DNA from: an uncultured Paracoccaceae bacterium
GTDB taxonomy: Bacteria > Pseudomonadota > Alphaproteobacteria > Rhodobacterales > Rhodobacteraceae
DNA length: 64,000 nt
Direction of reading: 5' to 3'
Assembly: GCA_947503175.1 (NCBI GenBank)
Contig: CANNCO010000002.1
Coordinates: 558,001 to 622,000, forward strand
Shown here: piece after piece, positions 50,340 through 59,555 of the stretch
Numbering within the stretch: the stretch's first letter is position 1
Layout of the letters: every line of letters begins with the position of its first letter
Program-made: the position numbers and the translations under genes
The notes under the pieces: generated by a model
Seen by the model: only the letters and a program-made list of their open reading frames with translations
What the model was told of the DNA's origin: nothing
Database searches by the model: none

Positions 50340-51190
50340 GAGCGCCCTCCCAACCGGCCCGTTGCGATCAGATAAGGCACCATCAGCACCAGTGTCGCGC
50401 CCAGAAGCAGAACCGAAAGGGCGGCGCCGAACCCCCAGTCGAAGGATCCCGTCATCTGCTGATAGATGCTACTGGCGATAACCGGAAGGCGCACCCCGCC
50501 CACCAGCGACGGCGTGATGAACGAACTGATCGAAAGCGCGAAAACCAGCACCGCGCCGGACGCCAGCCCGGGGGCAGACATGGGCAGCGTCACATGCCAG
50601 ATGCTGCGAAAGAACCCCGCCCCCATGACACGCGCCGCCTCTTCCAGCGACGGCGACATCTGGTTGAGGTTTCCAAGGGTCGTCAGCACCATGAACGGCA
50701 ACAAGACCTGAACCATCGCAATCACGATCCCCGCTTCCGTACGCATCAACGAAACCGTGCCATCGACCAGGCCAAGTGCCTGAAGAACCCAGCTCAACAC
50801 GCCGCCCTGCCCCAATATCACCAGCCAGCCGAAGGTGCGGATAACTACGCTGGTCATGAGCGGTAACACGATCATGAGGATTAGCAGCGAACGGACAATT
50901 CGCGAGGCGCGGCTTATGATGATCGCCAGAGGAAAACCGATAAGGAGGCAGATCAGCGTGATAAGAAGCGCAAGCCGCAAGGTCCGGAACGCGACGCCGG
51001 CATAAAAACTGTCGGCAAACGCCTTTTGATAGTGCTCAAGCGTCAACTCGCCCGCATCGGGACCCACCGTCAAAACGCTTTGTGCGAGCAACAGAAAAGT
51101 AGGGAAGAAAAACGCGATAATCAGAAAGAACAAACCGGGCGTCAGCAGAAAGGCAGGTTCGCGATTGGTGCTGCGGGAAGCACTTGCCAT
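50336..51190 (-). CDS. Spermidine/putrescine-type ABC transporter permease (PotB-like)
   Basis: The 284-residue membrane protein has about six helices, an N-terminal FLLTPGLFFLIIAFFFPTFLLLAQSV segment and the EAA-type loop LEEAARVMGAGFFRSIWHVTLPMSAPGLASGAVLVFALSISSFITPSLVGG. This is the PotB/HisM-like partner of the next permease. It follows the binding-protein gene after 109 bases and overlaps the PotC-like gene. The GC-rich gap before it shows no strong terminator. Confidence 0.92.
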   Translation of the reverse strand: MASASRSTNREPAFLLTPGLFFLIIAFFFPTFLLLAQSVLTVGPDAGELTLEHYQKAFADSFYAGVAFRTLRLALLITLICLLIGFPLAIIISRASRIVRSLLILMIVLPLMTSVVIRTFGWLVILGQGGVLSWVLQALGLVDGTVSLMRTEAGIVIAMVQVLLPFMVLTTLGNLNQMSPSLEEAARVMGAGFFRSIWHVTLPMSAPGLASGAVLVFALSISSFITPSLVGGVRLPVIASSIYQQMTGSFDWGFGAALSVLLLGATLVLMVPYLIATGRLGGRS

Positions 51191-51299
51191 GAACTATCGC
51201 ACCTTTCGTCTCGCCGTATCGGTCTTCTTGATCTCGAAGGCAACCATGACGTCGATCAAAGAGGGGGGCCACATCCCGGCTCCCCTCCAATGACAGGAT

Positions 51300-52340
51300 T
51301 TACTGAGCGATTGCGCGCGTCCAGGCTTCGTTCCACGCGGCCCGGTTGGTTGCAATCGCGTTCGCGTCGAAGCTGACGAGTTTGGCCACCGCCTCTTCGC
51401 CGTAGACAACCTCCGCCGCGACATCGTCTGAAAGCTCTGCCAACCTGTTGGTCGGTGTATAGCGCAATGCTTCGGCCCAGCCTTTGGATGCTTCGGCGCG
51501 GATCGAGAAGTCGATGAACTTCAGCGCCAGATCGCGGTTCTTCGCGCCGGCGACGAGGTTCACCGTGATCGGTGCCAGAACGCCTCCCTCTTCGGGCTGA
51601 ACGAACTTCACCGGCAGCCCCGCCTTGGTTAGCGTGTATGCATAGTCCTGGGCGTAGGGCGCGATCCAAGCATTGCCTTGCGCGAAGTTCTGTTGGATCT
51701 CCGGCGACTTCGACACAAGCATCGAGTTCGGCAGGATGTCTTTCACGAATTCAAGGCCCGGCTCGATATCGTCAAGCGAACCGCCGGCAACCTGGTTCAT
51801 CATCAAAAACCCGAGCAATCCGTAAGTATTGCTCGCAGCGTCCGTCAAAAGGACACGGTCGGCATAGGCCGGTTTTGTCACGTCCATCCACGATGTCGGC
51901 GGCGTTTCAACCTGTTCGGTGTTATACAGCAGCCCGATCACCGCGGTGGAATACATCGGGCCGATACCCTTATCGATCCCAGCCACGGCAAACGGGTACA
52001 TGTTCTCGTAGTTGGTCAGCTCTTCAGGCTTGATCGGCTCCAGCAGACCCTCTGACGCAGCTCCATGTTCCAAGCCGCCCGAGAAATGCACCACGTCGAA
52101 CTGCGGATTGTCTCTCTGAGCCCGCAGCTGCGCAAGCGCGTCCGCGGAATAGGCGGTGACGACTTCCACCTTCACATTGTACATCTCCTCGAACTGGGTG
52201 ATGACAAGCGCGCGATGGGTTTCCTCGTAAGACCCGCCGAAAGAGTTGATGACGAGCGTCTCTTGCGCCGACGCTGTGTGGCCGAACGCCAATGCGGCAA
52301 GGAGGCCAGCGGTTCCTGCAAACAGTTTCCTGGTCTTCAT
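51300..52340 (-). CDS. Spermidine/putrescine-type ABC transporter substrate-binding protein (PotD-like)
   Basis: The 346-residue periplasmic protein has a signal peptide (MKTRKLFAGTAGLLAALAFG, cleavage after ASA) and the PotD/FbpA-type fold. It begins ETLVINSFGGSYEETHRALVITQFEEMYNVKV and continues GIGPMYSTAVIGLLYNTEQVETPPTSWMDVTKPAY and FIDFSIRAEASKGWAEALRYTPTN. The ligand could be a polyamine or another organic cation or acid; sequence does not decide. It is the first gene of the importer operon, just downstream of a DUF3830 gene with which such transporters often travel. Confidence 0.9.
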   Translation of the reverse strand: MKTRKLFAGTAGLLAALAFGHTASAQETLVINSFGGSYEETHRALVITQFEEMYNVKVEVVTAYSADALAQLRAQRDNPQFDVVHFSGGLEHGAASEGLLEPIKPEELTNYENMYPFAVAGIDKGIGPMYSTAVIGLLYNTEQVETPPTSWMDVTKPAYADRVLLTDAASNTYGLLGFLMMNQVAGGSLDDIEPGLEFVKDILPNSMLVSKSPEIQQNFAQGNAWIAPYAQDYAYTLTKAGLPVKFVQPEEGGVLAPITVNLVAGAKNRDLALKFIDFSIRAEASKGWAEALRYTPTNRLAELSDDVAAEVVYGEEAVAKLVSFDANAIATNRAAWNEAWTRAIAQ

Positions 52341-52377
52341 GTTGATCGGTTCCCTTCCTGGGTTGCTGCCGCCGAAA

Positions 52378-52848
52378 TCACGGGTTCAAACGGCCGATTT
52401 CTACGGTCTTGATACCTTCGATGCGGGTGGAACTGCAGGCATCGGCAAATGCCTCAAGCCCGTCGGTTATCTTGCCGAACATGTTGCACGGGGTCCAACC
52501 AAGCGGGCCATTGATGCGGGCGCCGGGCGCATAGAAAATGCCGATCTCCCACAGTTCTTCGGGAAGGCCTTTCATTGCATTCTTGCCCTGATAGAACCAC
52601 AACAGTTCTCCGGCTTCCGGATAGCAGGTCTGGTTCTCGGCCGGGATCGACACGGGGTCGAAGCTCTGCACCTCGGCGGGCAATCCCATCATGATCTCCG
52701 GCCCGGCAAACATCGCATGGATCGCCGGCATCTGGACGGGATTCGAAAGCGCGTCCCAAATCGCCTTGCAGGTCCGGGGGGCAGCCTCCCGGTAGAGCGT
52801 GATTGTCGCCCGTATCCCGCTTTCCACAAACTCAGCGTAAAGCTGCAT
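52378..52848 (-). CDS. DUF3830 family (cyclophilin-like) protein
   Basis: The 156-residue protein begins MQLYAEFVESGIRATITLYREAAPRTCKAIWDAL and includes IHAMFAGPEIMMGLP, LLWFYQGKNAMKGLPEELWEIGIFYAPGARINGP. These match the DUF3830 family, which has a cyclophilin-like barrel and unknown activity. It has no signal peptide. The ATG at 52848 follows GGGAG. It lies 37 bases ahead of the PotD-like gene and divergent from a LysR regulator, so it probably processes the imported compound. That role is inferred from context only. Confidence 0.75.
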   Translation of the reverse strand: MQLYAEFVESGIRATITLYREAAPRTCKAIWDALSNPVQMPAIHAMFAGPEIMMGLPAEVQSFDPVSIPAENQTCYPEAGELLWFYQGKNAMKGLPEELWEIGIFYAPGARINGPLGWTPCNMFGKITDGLEAFADACSSTRIEGIKTVEIGRLNP

Positions 52849-52966
52849 CCCGATACTCCCGTTCCTTGGACGCCTGCAGTAACCGGCGCGCAAGTTCACG
52901 AAAGCCGGATTGGTGCAAAGATTTGCATCGGACTAATAAATTGTCCAATCACTAATTACACTTGCT

Positions 52967-52985
52967 TGATAAAATCAATTTATCA
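52967..52985. promoter_or_regulatory. Candidate LysR operator in the divergent gap
   Basis: TGATAAA-ATCAA-TTTATCA is a perfect 7-base inverted repeat with a 5-base spacer, in the AT-rich gap between the DUF3830/transporter operon and the LysR gene. It lies 41 bases before the LysR ATG. Its form (T-rich, dyad, shared gap) fits a LysR-type binding site. Confidence 0.5.
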
Positions 52986-53025
52986 TACCTTTCGAAAGCA
53001 GCAATCTGAAACTGGAGACGGATCA

Positions 53026-53946
53026 ATGCATTCGGGGGATACCGGCGGGCTGACGGTCAAGAACATGCGCACCTTCTTCTGGCTCGCCCGGCTGCGAAAC
53101 TACCACGCGGTCGCGCGGCGTCTCAACGTCACGCAGCCGGCGATCACGTCGCGGATCGGCGCATTGGAGGACGAATTGGGGGTCAAGCTGTTCTCGCGCG
53201 GCAAGCAGTCGGTCGATCTTACACCGGAAGGCAAGGATGCTCTAAAACTGTGCGAGCAGGTGCTTCAAGGCATCGACGGGATCGTCGAACGGTTTTCGCG
53301 CTCACCGGGCCACCTGCGCGGCGCCGCGCATATCGGTATCGTGGATACCGTGGCCCGGACATGGCTGCCATCGGTTCTCAACCGGGTACAGCAGGAACTG
53401 CCCGACGTAGCACTCGAAATCACGAATGAAAGTACGCTGGAACTCCACGCCCTTCTCAAGGCGGGGTCCCTATCGATGTGCATAACAATTCAGGAATGCG
53501 ACGACCCCGATGTCAGCAACTCCGAAATCGGACGATATGGAATCGAATGGGTAGCGAGCCCGCAATTGATCGATCCCGGGCGGAAATACTCGCTTGAAGA
53601 ACTGATCCGGTTCCCGCTGATCGGTTACGTCCCGCACAGCCCGCCGGACATCCTGCTGCGCCGCTACCTGGGCAAGCATTACGCAAGCCTTGGAAACCGC
53701 AACACGACCAACTCGATGTCGACCATGATTTGGCTCGCCGAGAAGGGTATCGGTATTGCCGCCATTCCACCGCGCGCCATCCTGCAGCAAATCTCGGACA
53801 ACCGCCTCGCCGTTATTCAGACCGAACGGCTTTTTGAGCCAATGAAGTTCTACCTGAGTTGCCGCGAACGGCCGTACTCCCCAGTCGTACAGGTGATCGA
53901 AACCTTGGTCCGCGAAGAAGCCGCGAAGTTCGACGCCATCAGGTAA
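53026..53946 (+). CDS. LysR family transcriptional regulator
   Basis: The 306-residue regulator has a LysR winged helix-turn-helix (about 10-70; MRTFFWLARLRNYHAVARRLNVTQPAITSRIGALEDELGVKLFSRG) and a periplasmic-binding-like effector domain (about 95-300; GAAHIGIVDTVARTWLPSVLNRVQQELPDVALEI). The start at 53026 has GGAGACG in front; the long frame running upstream from 52246 belongs to antisense of the DUF3830 gene. It is divergent from the DUF3830-PotABCD-like genes and probably activates them when their ligand is present. Confidence 0.92.
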   Translation: MHSGDTGGLTVKNMRTFFWLARLRNYHAVARRLNVTQPAITSRIGALEDELGVKLFSRGKQSVDLTPEGKDALKLCEQVLQGIDGIVERFSRSPGHLRGAAHIGIVDTVARTWLPSVLNRVQQELPDVALEITNESTLELHALLKAGSLSMCITIQECDDPDVSNSEIGRYGIEWVASPQLIDPGRKYSLEELIRFPLIGYVPHSPPDILLRRYLGKHYASLGNRNTTNSMSTMIWLAEKGIGIAAIPPRAILQQISDNRLAVIQTERLFEPMKFYLSCRERPYSPVVQVIETLVREEAAKFDAIR

Positions 53947-54206
53947 GCATGACCAAGGAAATCGCGGGGCAGCCCAACGCCGACGGACCCCGAGGTCGCG
54001 TCTGCGCCGCGTTCCAAAGCCACAATGCGGCATCGCAACTGAAAAGACTGGCCCAACGCGGCCAACCTCGCTGTCACGCGTGGTTTCGCAGGTCTGATCC
54101 GTTTCGCGCATCGAAGCGGGCCGCCATCTGCACTCCGATCCTACTGGTGCGATCGTTCAGACCCTTGTCGATGGACCCAAGCGACGCGACGACTGGGCAG
54201 CCCGGA

Positions 54207-55022
54207 TCACGGCCCGTCAAGCTCCACCAGCCCGCATGCTTGCAGGAACTCCAAAGCGAAGTCTTTCCGGAAAGTCCGGATTGCAGAGTAATCAGCACCG
54301 CGTGAGTAATGCGCAAAAGCCACCGTCGGGGTGCCTGTTTCAGTGATCCAACCCACGTACCAGCCCTCGAATGCGCCCGAGAACTTGCCCGGAACCACCG
54401 TGCCAGCGCCGGTTTTCCCATGGAGACTGAGTTCGGAAAAGGTACCGGCTTCCGCAATACCGGCAAGTTGCTCCAGGTAAGGCGCGTCAACACCAAGCTC
54501 GCCACCCACAAGACGCGCGATGAAATGAACCTGTTCACGAACCGACAGCGCCAGCGGTCCGCCGAGCCAGAAGTCGTCCGAACCATCGGGCACTTCAGCG
54601 TTACCATAGCCCCAAGCGGCTAGCTTCGCGCGATAGTGCGACGCGCCGATCTCACGGGCGATATCCTGAAAGTACCAGACCGTCGAACGTTCAAATGCAC
54701 TTCCGAGGGTCTGTCCCTGACGCCATGCATCCGGCCAGTAAGCGGCCGCAGGGCGTTCTTGCCGGTTCCAGTCGCGCCAGTGATCCATTCCCCGCGCGGC
54801 ACCGGTTTCAAGTGCGATCACGGCATTCGGTATCTTGAAGCTGGACCACGGCGGATGCCGGGTATCGAGATCGCTGTCCGAAAGCGCGCAGGTGGCCCGC
54901 GTTTCAAGGTTCAGCGCAAGGAAATCCGACTGGCGGCAGGCAAGCGCATCGGCGAATGTACTCCGGTCAAGTACGGTGTCGGCAGAAAGACCCGAGGCCG
55001 CCAACATGACAGCGGCGATCAC
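54207..55022 (-). CDS. Class D beta-lactamase (OXA-like)
   Basis: The protein (271 residues from GTG 55022) has all class D motifs: SSFK (Ser-x-x-Lys) in PPWSSFKIPNAVIALE, STV (Ser-x-Val) in FERSTVWYFQDIAR, YGN in LAAWGYGNAEV, WLGGPL, KTG in LHGKTGAGTV and GWYVGW. It should be exported: the N-terminus is hydrophobic (IAAVMLAASGLSA). A longer frame begins at GTG 55202 and overlaps the AraC-type gene stop as GTGA; that start would add an Arg-rich 60-residue leader. This is a chromosomal, environment-type member. Coupling with a membrane AraC regulator suggests controlled expression. Confidence 0.85.
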   Translation of the reverse strand: MIAAVMLAASGLSADTVLDRSTFADALACRQSDFLALNLETRATCALSDSDLDTRHPPWSSFKIPNAVIALETGAARGMDHWRDWNRQERPAAAYWPDAWRQGQTLGSAFERSTVWYFQDIAREIGASHYRAKLAAWGYGNAEVPDGSDDFWLGGPLALSVREQVHFIARLVGGELGVDAPYLEQLAGIAEAGTFSELSLHGKTGAGTVVPGKFSGAFEGWYVGWITETGTPTVAFAHYSRGADYSAIRTFRKDFALEFLQACGLVELDGP

Positions 55023-55198
55023 GGGGAACCCGGCTCCTCGCCACGTTGCGACGGCCGGATATCGACGCGCAATCGATGCGGCGTCCGTATGTGGGTGCAA
55101 CTTGCCGATCCAGGCAGAACCGCGGGGCCGCCAAAGTCTCACCAACCGCCTCCCTGCCCGGGATCTTGCAACTGTGCTTCGCTTTGGCCGTAGGTTTT

Positions 55199-56425
55199 TC
55201 ACCAGTCGCTGCCCACGGGCTCCAAATGCCCCTCGCGCCAGTCCAGCGTCATCGGGCTTGCCGCTCCGGCTCTCTTGTAAGCAGAGGGGGTCAGCCCGGT
55301 CTCTTTCTTGAAGGAGGCGTAAAAGGACGAGCGCGAATTGAACCCGACTTCATATGCGATCGCGAGCACCGTCTGTTCGGCGGCTTCAACCAGCGGGATC
55401 GCCTCCTTGACACGCCAGCTGTTCACGAACTCGAAGAACGACACGCCAAGGCTCTGGTTCAATGTTTGCGAGACGTAGTTGGTCGAAACCCCCACATGCC
55501 GCGCCAGCATCCCAAGGGTCAGGTTCGGGTCCCGGTAAAGCCTGTCTTCACGCATCGCCCGCAGCAGTTTTCGTGCAATCCGTTCTGCCTTCTCGCCACC
55601 GAGCGCGCTCTTTTCGTATTTCTGAACGAAAGACGCGTCGACGCTGCCTATGGTTTGCGTTGCGGCTTCGAGGTCGCGCGACGGACGCAGCCCCCAAAGC
55701 GCCAGCGCAACCACGATCAACAGAACCAAAACACTGTCGACCAACGGGCCGATCGGATCGTGGAGCCCGCCCAGAATCAACGCCTCTCCGAAAAGGCTCT
55801 GAAGCGCGTAGAATCCAAGAGCACATGCAAGAACGGCGACCCATTGCAGTTCCAAGCCTTCGGTGCTGGCAAAGTGGTCCTTCAGACGCGCGATATGCTG
55901 CGCCTGGGTCCGGGCGATCCAGATCACATAGACCAGCCATTGAAGAACAAGGATCAATGTCAGAAGGTTGAATCCAAACGTCAAAACCGTCAGGCCTGCA
56001 GACCCCTCCATACCAGCGGCGCCGGTATACCAGGCTTCCCGGGTGCTGGCAGGCAGCGTCATTGCGAAACAGGAAAAGGTCAAAGCCGCACCCGGTAGTG
56101 CGAAATGCCAGCCCGACCCGGCTATTCCGGTTCTGGGCGCCGCAGTGAGTTCGCGCACGTAAAACAAAAACAAAGGCAAAACAAAGAAATTCGCGACGAA
56201 ACCAACCAACTCGGTACCATCCCTCAGAGCTTGCGGCATCTCAAGCAGCAAAACCGCCGCGACCGTATCGACCTCACTTGCCGCAAATGCTGCGAAAAAC
56301 AGGCCGAGCGTCGATCGTGAGAGGACACTGGAACGCTGAGACCAACTGATTACCGCTGCAAGAACGGCGATGGCAAAGCCATTGGTCACGGCGGCGACAT
56401 ACAGATTTTCCAGGTTATAGGTCAT
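55199..56425 (-). CDS. Membrane-bound AraC family transcriptional regulator
   Basis: The 408-residue protein has about seven N-terminal hydrophobic helices (about 10-265; VAAVTNGFAIAVLAAVISW, LVGFVANFFVLPLFLFYVREL, VLVLLIVVALALWGL). An AraC DNA-binding domain (about 300-390) follows, with LTLGMLARHVGVSTNYVSQTLNQSLGVSFFEFVNSWRVKEA and AYEVGFNSRSSFYASFKKETGLTPSAYKR. It would sense a signal in or across the membrane and bind DNA directly, without a separate kinase. The ATG at 56425 is chosen; a GTG at 56488 is possible. It runs into the class D beta-lactamase gene. Confidence 0.88.
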   Translation of the reverse strand: MTYNLENLYVAAVTNGFAIAVLAAVISWSQRSSVLSRSTLGLFFAAFAASEVDTVAAVLLLEMPQALRDGTELVGFVANFFVLPLFLFYVRELTAAPRTGIAGSGWHFALPGAALTFSCFAMTLPASTREAWYTGAAGMEGSAGLTVLTFGFNLLTLILVLQWLVYVIWIARTQAQHIARLKDHFASTEGLELQWVAVLACALGFYALQSLFGEALILGGLHDPIGPLVDSVLVLLIVVALALWGLRPSRDLEAATQTIGSVDASFVQKYEKSALGGEKAERIARKLLRAMREDRLYRDPNLTLGMLARHVGVSTNYVSQTLNQSLGVSFFEFVNSWRVKEAIPLVEAAEQTVLAIAYEVGFNSRSSFYASFKKETGLTPSAYKRAGAASPMTLDWREGHLEPVGSDW

Positions 56426-56630
56426 GTGACAGGAGCCGAGGTCAGCGAAATTCTCTGTCTCAGGCAATAGCCGCAACTTCGCACGCACTCAACGCTCACG
56501 CAGCCGCAAAATGTCCTTGCCTTCCGGCATGGACATGGCAAAGGACGATCCGGACGACTGCCCACATGACAATTTGGCAAGGAAAAGGGGCGATGACCGA
56601 AAATGCCTGCCAAGTCTGGAGTTTTATTGA

Positions 56631-57452
56631 ATGCCCATCGAAGCGCCTTCGCCGGATACAGCCGAAACGGCATCATACCCGTCGCCCTCGCCTCTGGCAC
56701 ATCAGAACAGCCTGTGGCTGCACGGCGCCGGTTTGTCCGGAGACACATGGCACACGATCACGGCGGATCTTCCCGGCGCGAGAACGCCGGATCTGCCGGG
56801 GCACGGGGCGGCCGATCGGATTCACCCGCCCACGGTCGAGGGCTATGCTGACACGCTGACCGGGATGGTGCCGCGCGATGCGATCCTGATCGGCCACTCG
56901 CTGGGCGGGATGGTCGCGCTGGAACTTGCAGTTCGGGCGGCTGATCGCGTTTCGGCACTCATCCTCATCGAAGCGGTGCCAACGGTGCGTGATCGTCTCT
57001 CCGGCCAGATTTCGGCAAACCTCGCCGCATGGCTGTTTGGCCGGATACCACCGCTTTGGCTGGCGGGATTGGCTGGGCTGGGACAGCCGCCGACGACCAA
57101 GGCCGAATTGCGCCGACAGCTCTCACGCCTCGACCGGGCCCGTGTCGGTGCCGCGCTAAGCGCGGCAAGCCAGTATGACGGACGCTCACGACTGCCGCTC
57201 GTAAAAGTCCCCACTCTGGTGATCGCCGGCGAAGGGTCCGGCGCAACCCTGCACGGGGCAAGGCTCATGGCGAACACGATCCCAGATGCAGAATTTCTCC
57301 GACTTCCCGGCGGGCATATGCTCCATACCGACAACCCTTCCCAAATCCGCCGCGCGATAGACGACTTTCTGCGCAGCCGGGCAGCAACGACAGAAATGGC
57401 GGCTACCAACGAAAAGCAGCCGACATCAGGCTCCAGTTCCACGCCACAGTAA
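56631..57452 (+). CDS. Alpha/beta fold hydrolase
   Basis: The 273-residue protein has a canonical alpha/beta hydrolase core. LWLHGAGLSGDTWHTI carries the oxyanion HG, LPGHGAADRI follows, and LIGHSLGGMVALELAVR holds the nucleophile serine (near residue 88). A later VIAGEGSG and histidine in LPGGHMLHTDNP complete a catalytic site. No signal peptide is visible. GGAG lies 11 bases before the ATG. It is divergent from the AraC-type gene and its 3' end overlaps the tail of the convergent serine-hydrolase gene by 50 bases. The substrate is unknown. Confidence 0.85.
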   Translation: MPIEAPSPDTAETASYPSPSPLAHQNSLWLHGAGLSGDTWHTITADLPGARTPDLPGHGAADRIHPPTVEGYADTLTGMVPRDAILIGHSLGGMVALELAVRAADRVSALILIEAVPTVRDRLSGQISANLAAWLFGRIPPLWLAGLAGLGQPPTTKAELRRQLSRLDRARVGAALSAASQYDGRSRLPLVKVPTLVIAGEGSGATLHGARLMANTIPDAEFLRLPGGHMLHTDNPSQIRRAIDDFLRSRAATTEMAATNEKQPTSGSSSTPQ

Positions 57453-59331
57453 GCGCCCAGGCAAACGCGAAATGCGAGGCGGCGATCAACCCCGACGCAA
57501 ATCGCAACGCGGGTACTTTGCCCGGAAACACAAGCGGTCGAACAATCGCGCAGATCGTGACACCTGCCGCCAGATAGAGAAGGCCGGTAACCACCCAGAA
57601 CAAGACGTCGGGAGACCCCGCCATCGCAAGATGACCAGCCGTACGGACATGGTCTTCGGCCACAAAGCCCGCGCTAAGAACGGCAGACCATAAAACCGCC
57701 TGCAAGGCTGGCATTGCCGCGAGACGACGCTGACCACGCCAGATCATGCCGCTGGCCAGGGCACTGGCGAACGTACCGAACAATGCCGCCCACATGCCCG
57801 ACATCACGCTTTCGGGCGACAGCCAGAAGGTTTGCCGATCGAAGCTGTGGGTACCTCCATTTAGAAACGCAAGTGTAACGCGCCCCATGCCATCGCGGCG
57901 AAAGCCAAGGCGCAGATCTGCCTCGGGCGTCTCGAACAGATCGTCACCGAGGGCATGGAATCGGCGTGAATACCCCAATCCGGACAGCAGAAGCACATCG
58001 TCTTCAAGCACGCTGATCTCGGCGGCCGGCTTACTCATTAACCCAAGGCGGTCGAACCCGGTTTCGTTGCGGTGGGTTGTGATGAAGCGTCCGGCATAAG
58101 CGCCTAGGCACGCCACCGGGCAGTCAGCCTGCGCAGAAGAAAACCGTAATGATGGCGCAACCACCTCACGCAGTACTCTGCGCGGCAGTCCCATCAGAGC
58201 GTCGCCATTCAGGCTGTTGGCAGCGACGAAGAACCCCAGATCAAGTGATGGCACCAGGACCATCGTCGTGTGAAAGCCAAAATGCGTGCCGCCGTGGTAA
58301 TAGACCTGATGTCCGGCCCAGGTCTCAGTCCAATACCCCAGCGTGCGCCCCGAAAACTCTGTCCGATCCGCAAAGGCGGGCGCCTGCATAAGCAGGGAAG
58401 TCGATGCCGGAACACCCAACCGATCACCACGTTGCCCCTGTCGCAACAACCCCTGCAAGAACCGACCGATGTCCCCCGCTGTCATCGCCAAACCACCCGA
58501 CGCGTTGTGGATACTGGGAAACGGCGGGTGATGTATGGCAACATAGCGCCCGGACGACCAGACATGCGAGAGGTTCGGCGAAGGGTGCGTTTCTGCCGAC
58601 CTCTGCATGAAGGCGGCACGATCAATACCCATAGGGCTCAGGATCTTTTCGGTCAGGTAAGCTTCGAAAGGCTGACCTGTCACCTGAGCGACGATTTCGC
58701 CCAACAGGACATAACCCGCATTCGAGTAAGAGATCACATCCGAGGGAGGTCTGATCTGCCGTGGCACGATCTCGGATATCCATGCGATCGCAGGCGCTTC
58801 GGCGATTTCGGGCGGGTCGGCGAAGTACCCGATACGGCGATCCTCCAACCCACCCGAATGGGCCAGGAGATCCCGAATGGTCATACGGCCATGCGGTTGA
58901 GCCAGGATCAGTCCGGAAAGATGCTGCGCAACGGGGTCGTCCAGCGCAAGGCGGCCTTCCTCGACCAGTTGCAAGACGGTAAAGGCCGTGAAGACCTTCG
59001 TGACCGACGCCAACGGGATGATGTCCTTGAGCGGATCCATCATGCGGCCGGTGCCGGCGTCGGCCAGCCGGTAACCCCGCGACAACAGAATCTCGTTGCC
59101 TGTGACCACCGTGACCACGGCCCCGGCCACCGCATCCCGATCAAGGACCGTCGTGACCAAGCCGTCGACAAATGGCCCGAGCTGGCTGTGCCACGCTTCA
59201 CTTGACTGCGCATATGCCGCGCATGATGCTGCAAGACCGCCGCACAGTATCCCCGTTTTCAGAGCAAAGGCCAAACCGCCCCTGCATTTGGCGGCCGTCC
59301 GCATAATTTCCGCCACGGCAGGATGTTCCAT
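57403..59331 (-). CDS. Beta-lactamase class C-like serine hydrolase with C-terminal membrane helices
   Basis: The 642-residue protein has a signal peptide (about 1-42, ending AYAQS) and a class C/penicillin-binding-like hydrolase domain (about 45-400). It has Ser-x-x-Lys in PLASVTKVFTAFTVLQLVEEGRLALDDPV, Tyr-x-Asn in VISYSNAGYVLLGEI, and HGGTHFGFHTTMVL near the KTG-equivalent position. The last 120 residues contain about four hydrophobic helices (GMWAALFGTFASALASGMIW, LFWVVTGLLYLAAGVTICAI), anchoring it in the membrane. Esterase or peptidase activity is as likely as beta-lactam hydrolysis. GGGGAGCAA precedes the ATG. It is divergent from a lipoprotein hydrolase gene. Confidence 0.85.
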   Translation of the reverse strand: MEHPAVAEIMRTAAKCRGGLAFALKTGILCGGLAASCAAYAQSSEAWHSQLGPFVDGLVTTVLDRDAVAGAVVTVVTGNEILLSRGYRLADAGTGRMMDPLKDIIPLASVTKVFTAFTVLQLVEEGRLALDDPVAQHLSGLILAQPHGRMTIRDLLAHSGGLEDRRIGYFADPPEIAEAPAIAWISEIVPRQIRPPSDVISYSNAGYVLLGEIVAQVTGQPFEAYLTEKILSPMGIDRAAFMQRSAETHPSPNLSHVWSSGRYVAIHHPPFPSIHNASGGLAMTAGDIGRFLQGLLRQGQRGDRLGVPASTSLLMQAPAFADRTEFSGRTLGYWTETWAGHQVYYHGGTHFGFHTTMVLVPSLDLGFFVAANSLNGDALMGLPRRVLREVVAPSLRFSSAQADCPVACLGAYAGRFITTHRNETGFDRLGLMSKPAAEISVLEDDVLLLSGLGYSRRFHALGDDLFETPEADLRLGFRRDGMGRVTLAFLNGGTHSFDRQTFWLSPESVMSGMWAALFGTFASALASGMIWRGQRRLAAMPALQAVLWSAVLSAGFVAEDHVRTAGHLAMAGSPDVLFWVVTGLLYLAAGVTICAIVRPLVFPGKVPALRFASGLIAASHFAFAWALTVAWNWSLMSAAFRW

Positions 59332-59555
59332 TTGCTCCCCGCTTCAAAAGAACGAGCAATCACGCGCTGTCTGCTCAACATGGCGTTGAACACCATACCG
59401 GTCGTCCTGTCGTATCGGGACGGATCGGGTACCGGGGGTTTCCGACCCGTCCCGGCATTGCTCCAAACCCACACGCTCCTTGCCCATACGCCCGGACGAC
59501 AGGCGTTGATCTTTGCGCCAGATGGATCGGATCGCATTCTTCATAGAGGCTCCCG

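Noticed and set aside
52246-53025. Long upstream extension of the LysR frame
   Set aside because: It is antisense to the DUF3830 gene and LysR homology begins after the ATG at 53026 with its own ribosome site.
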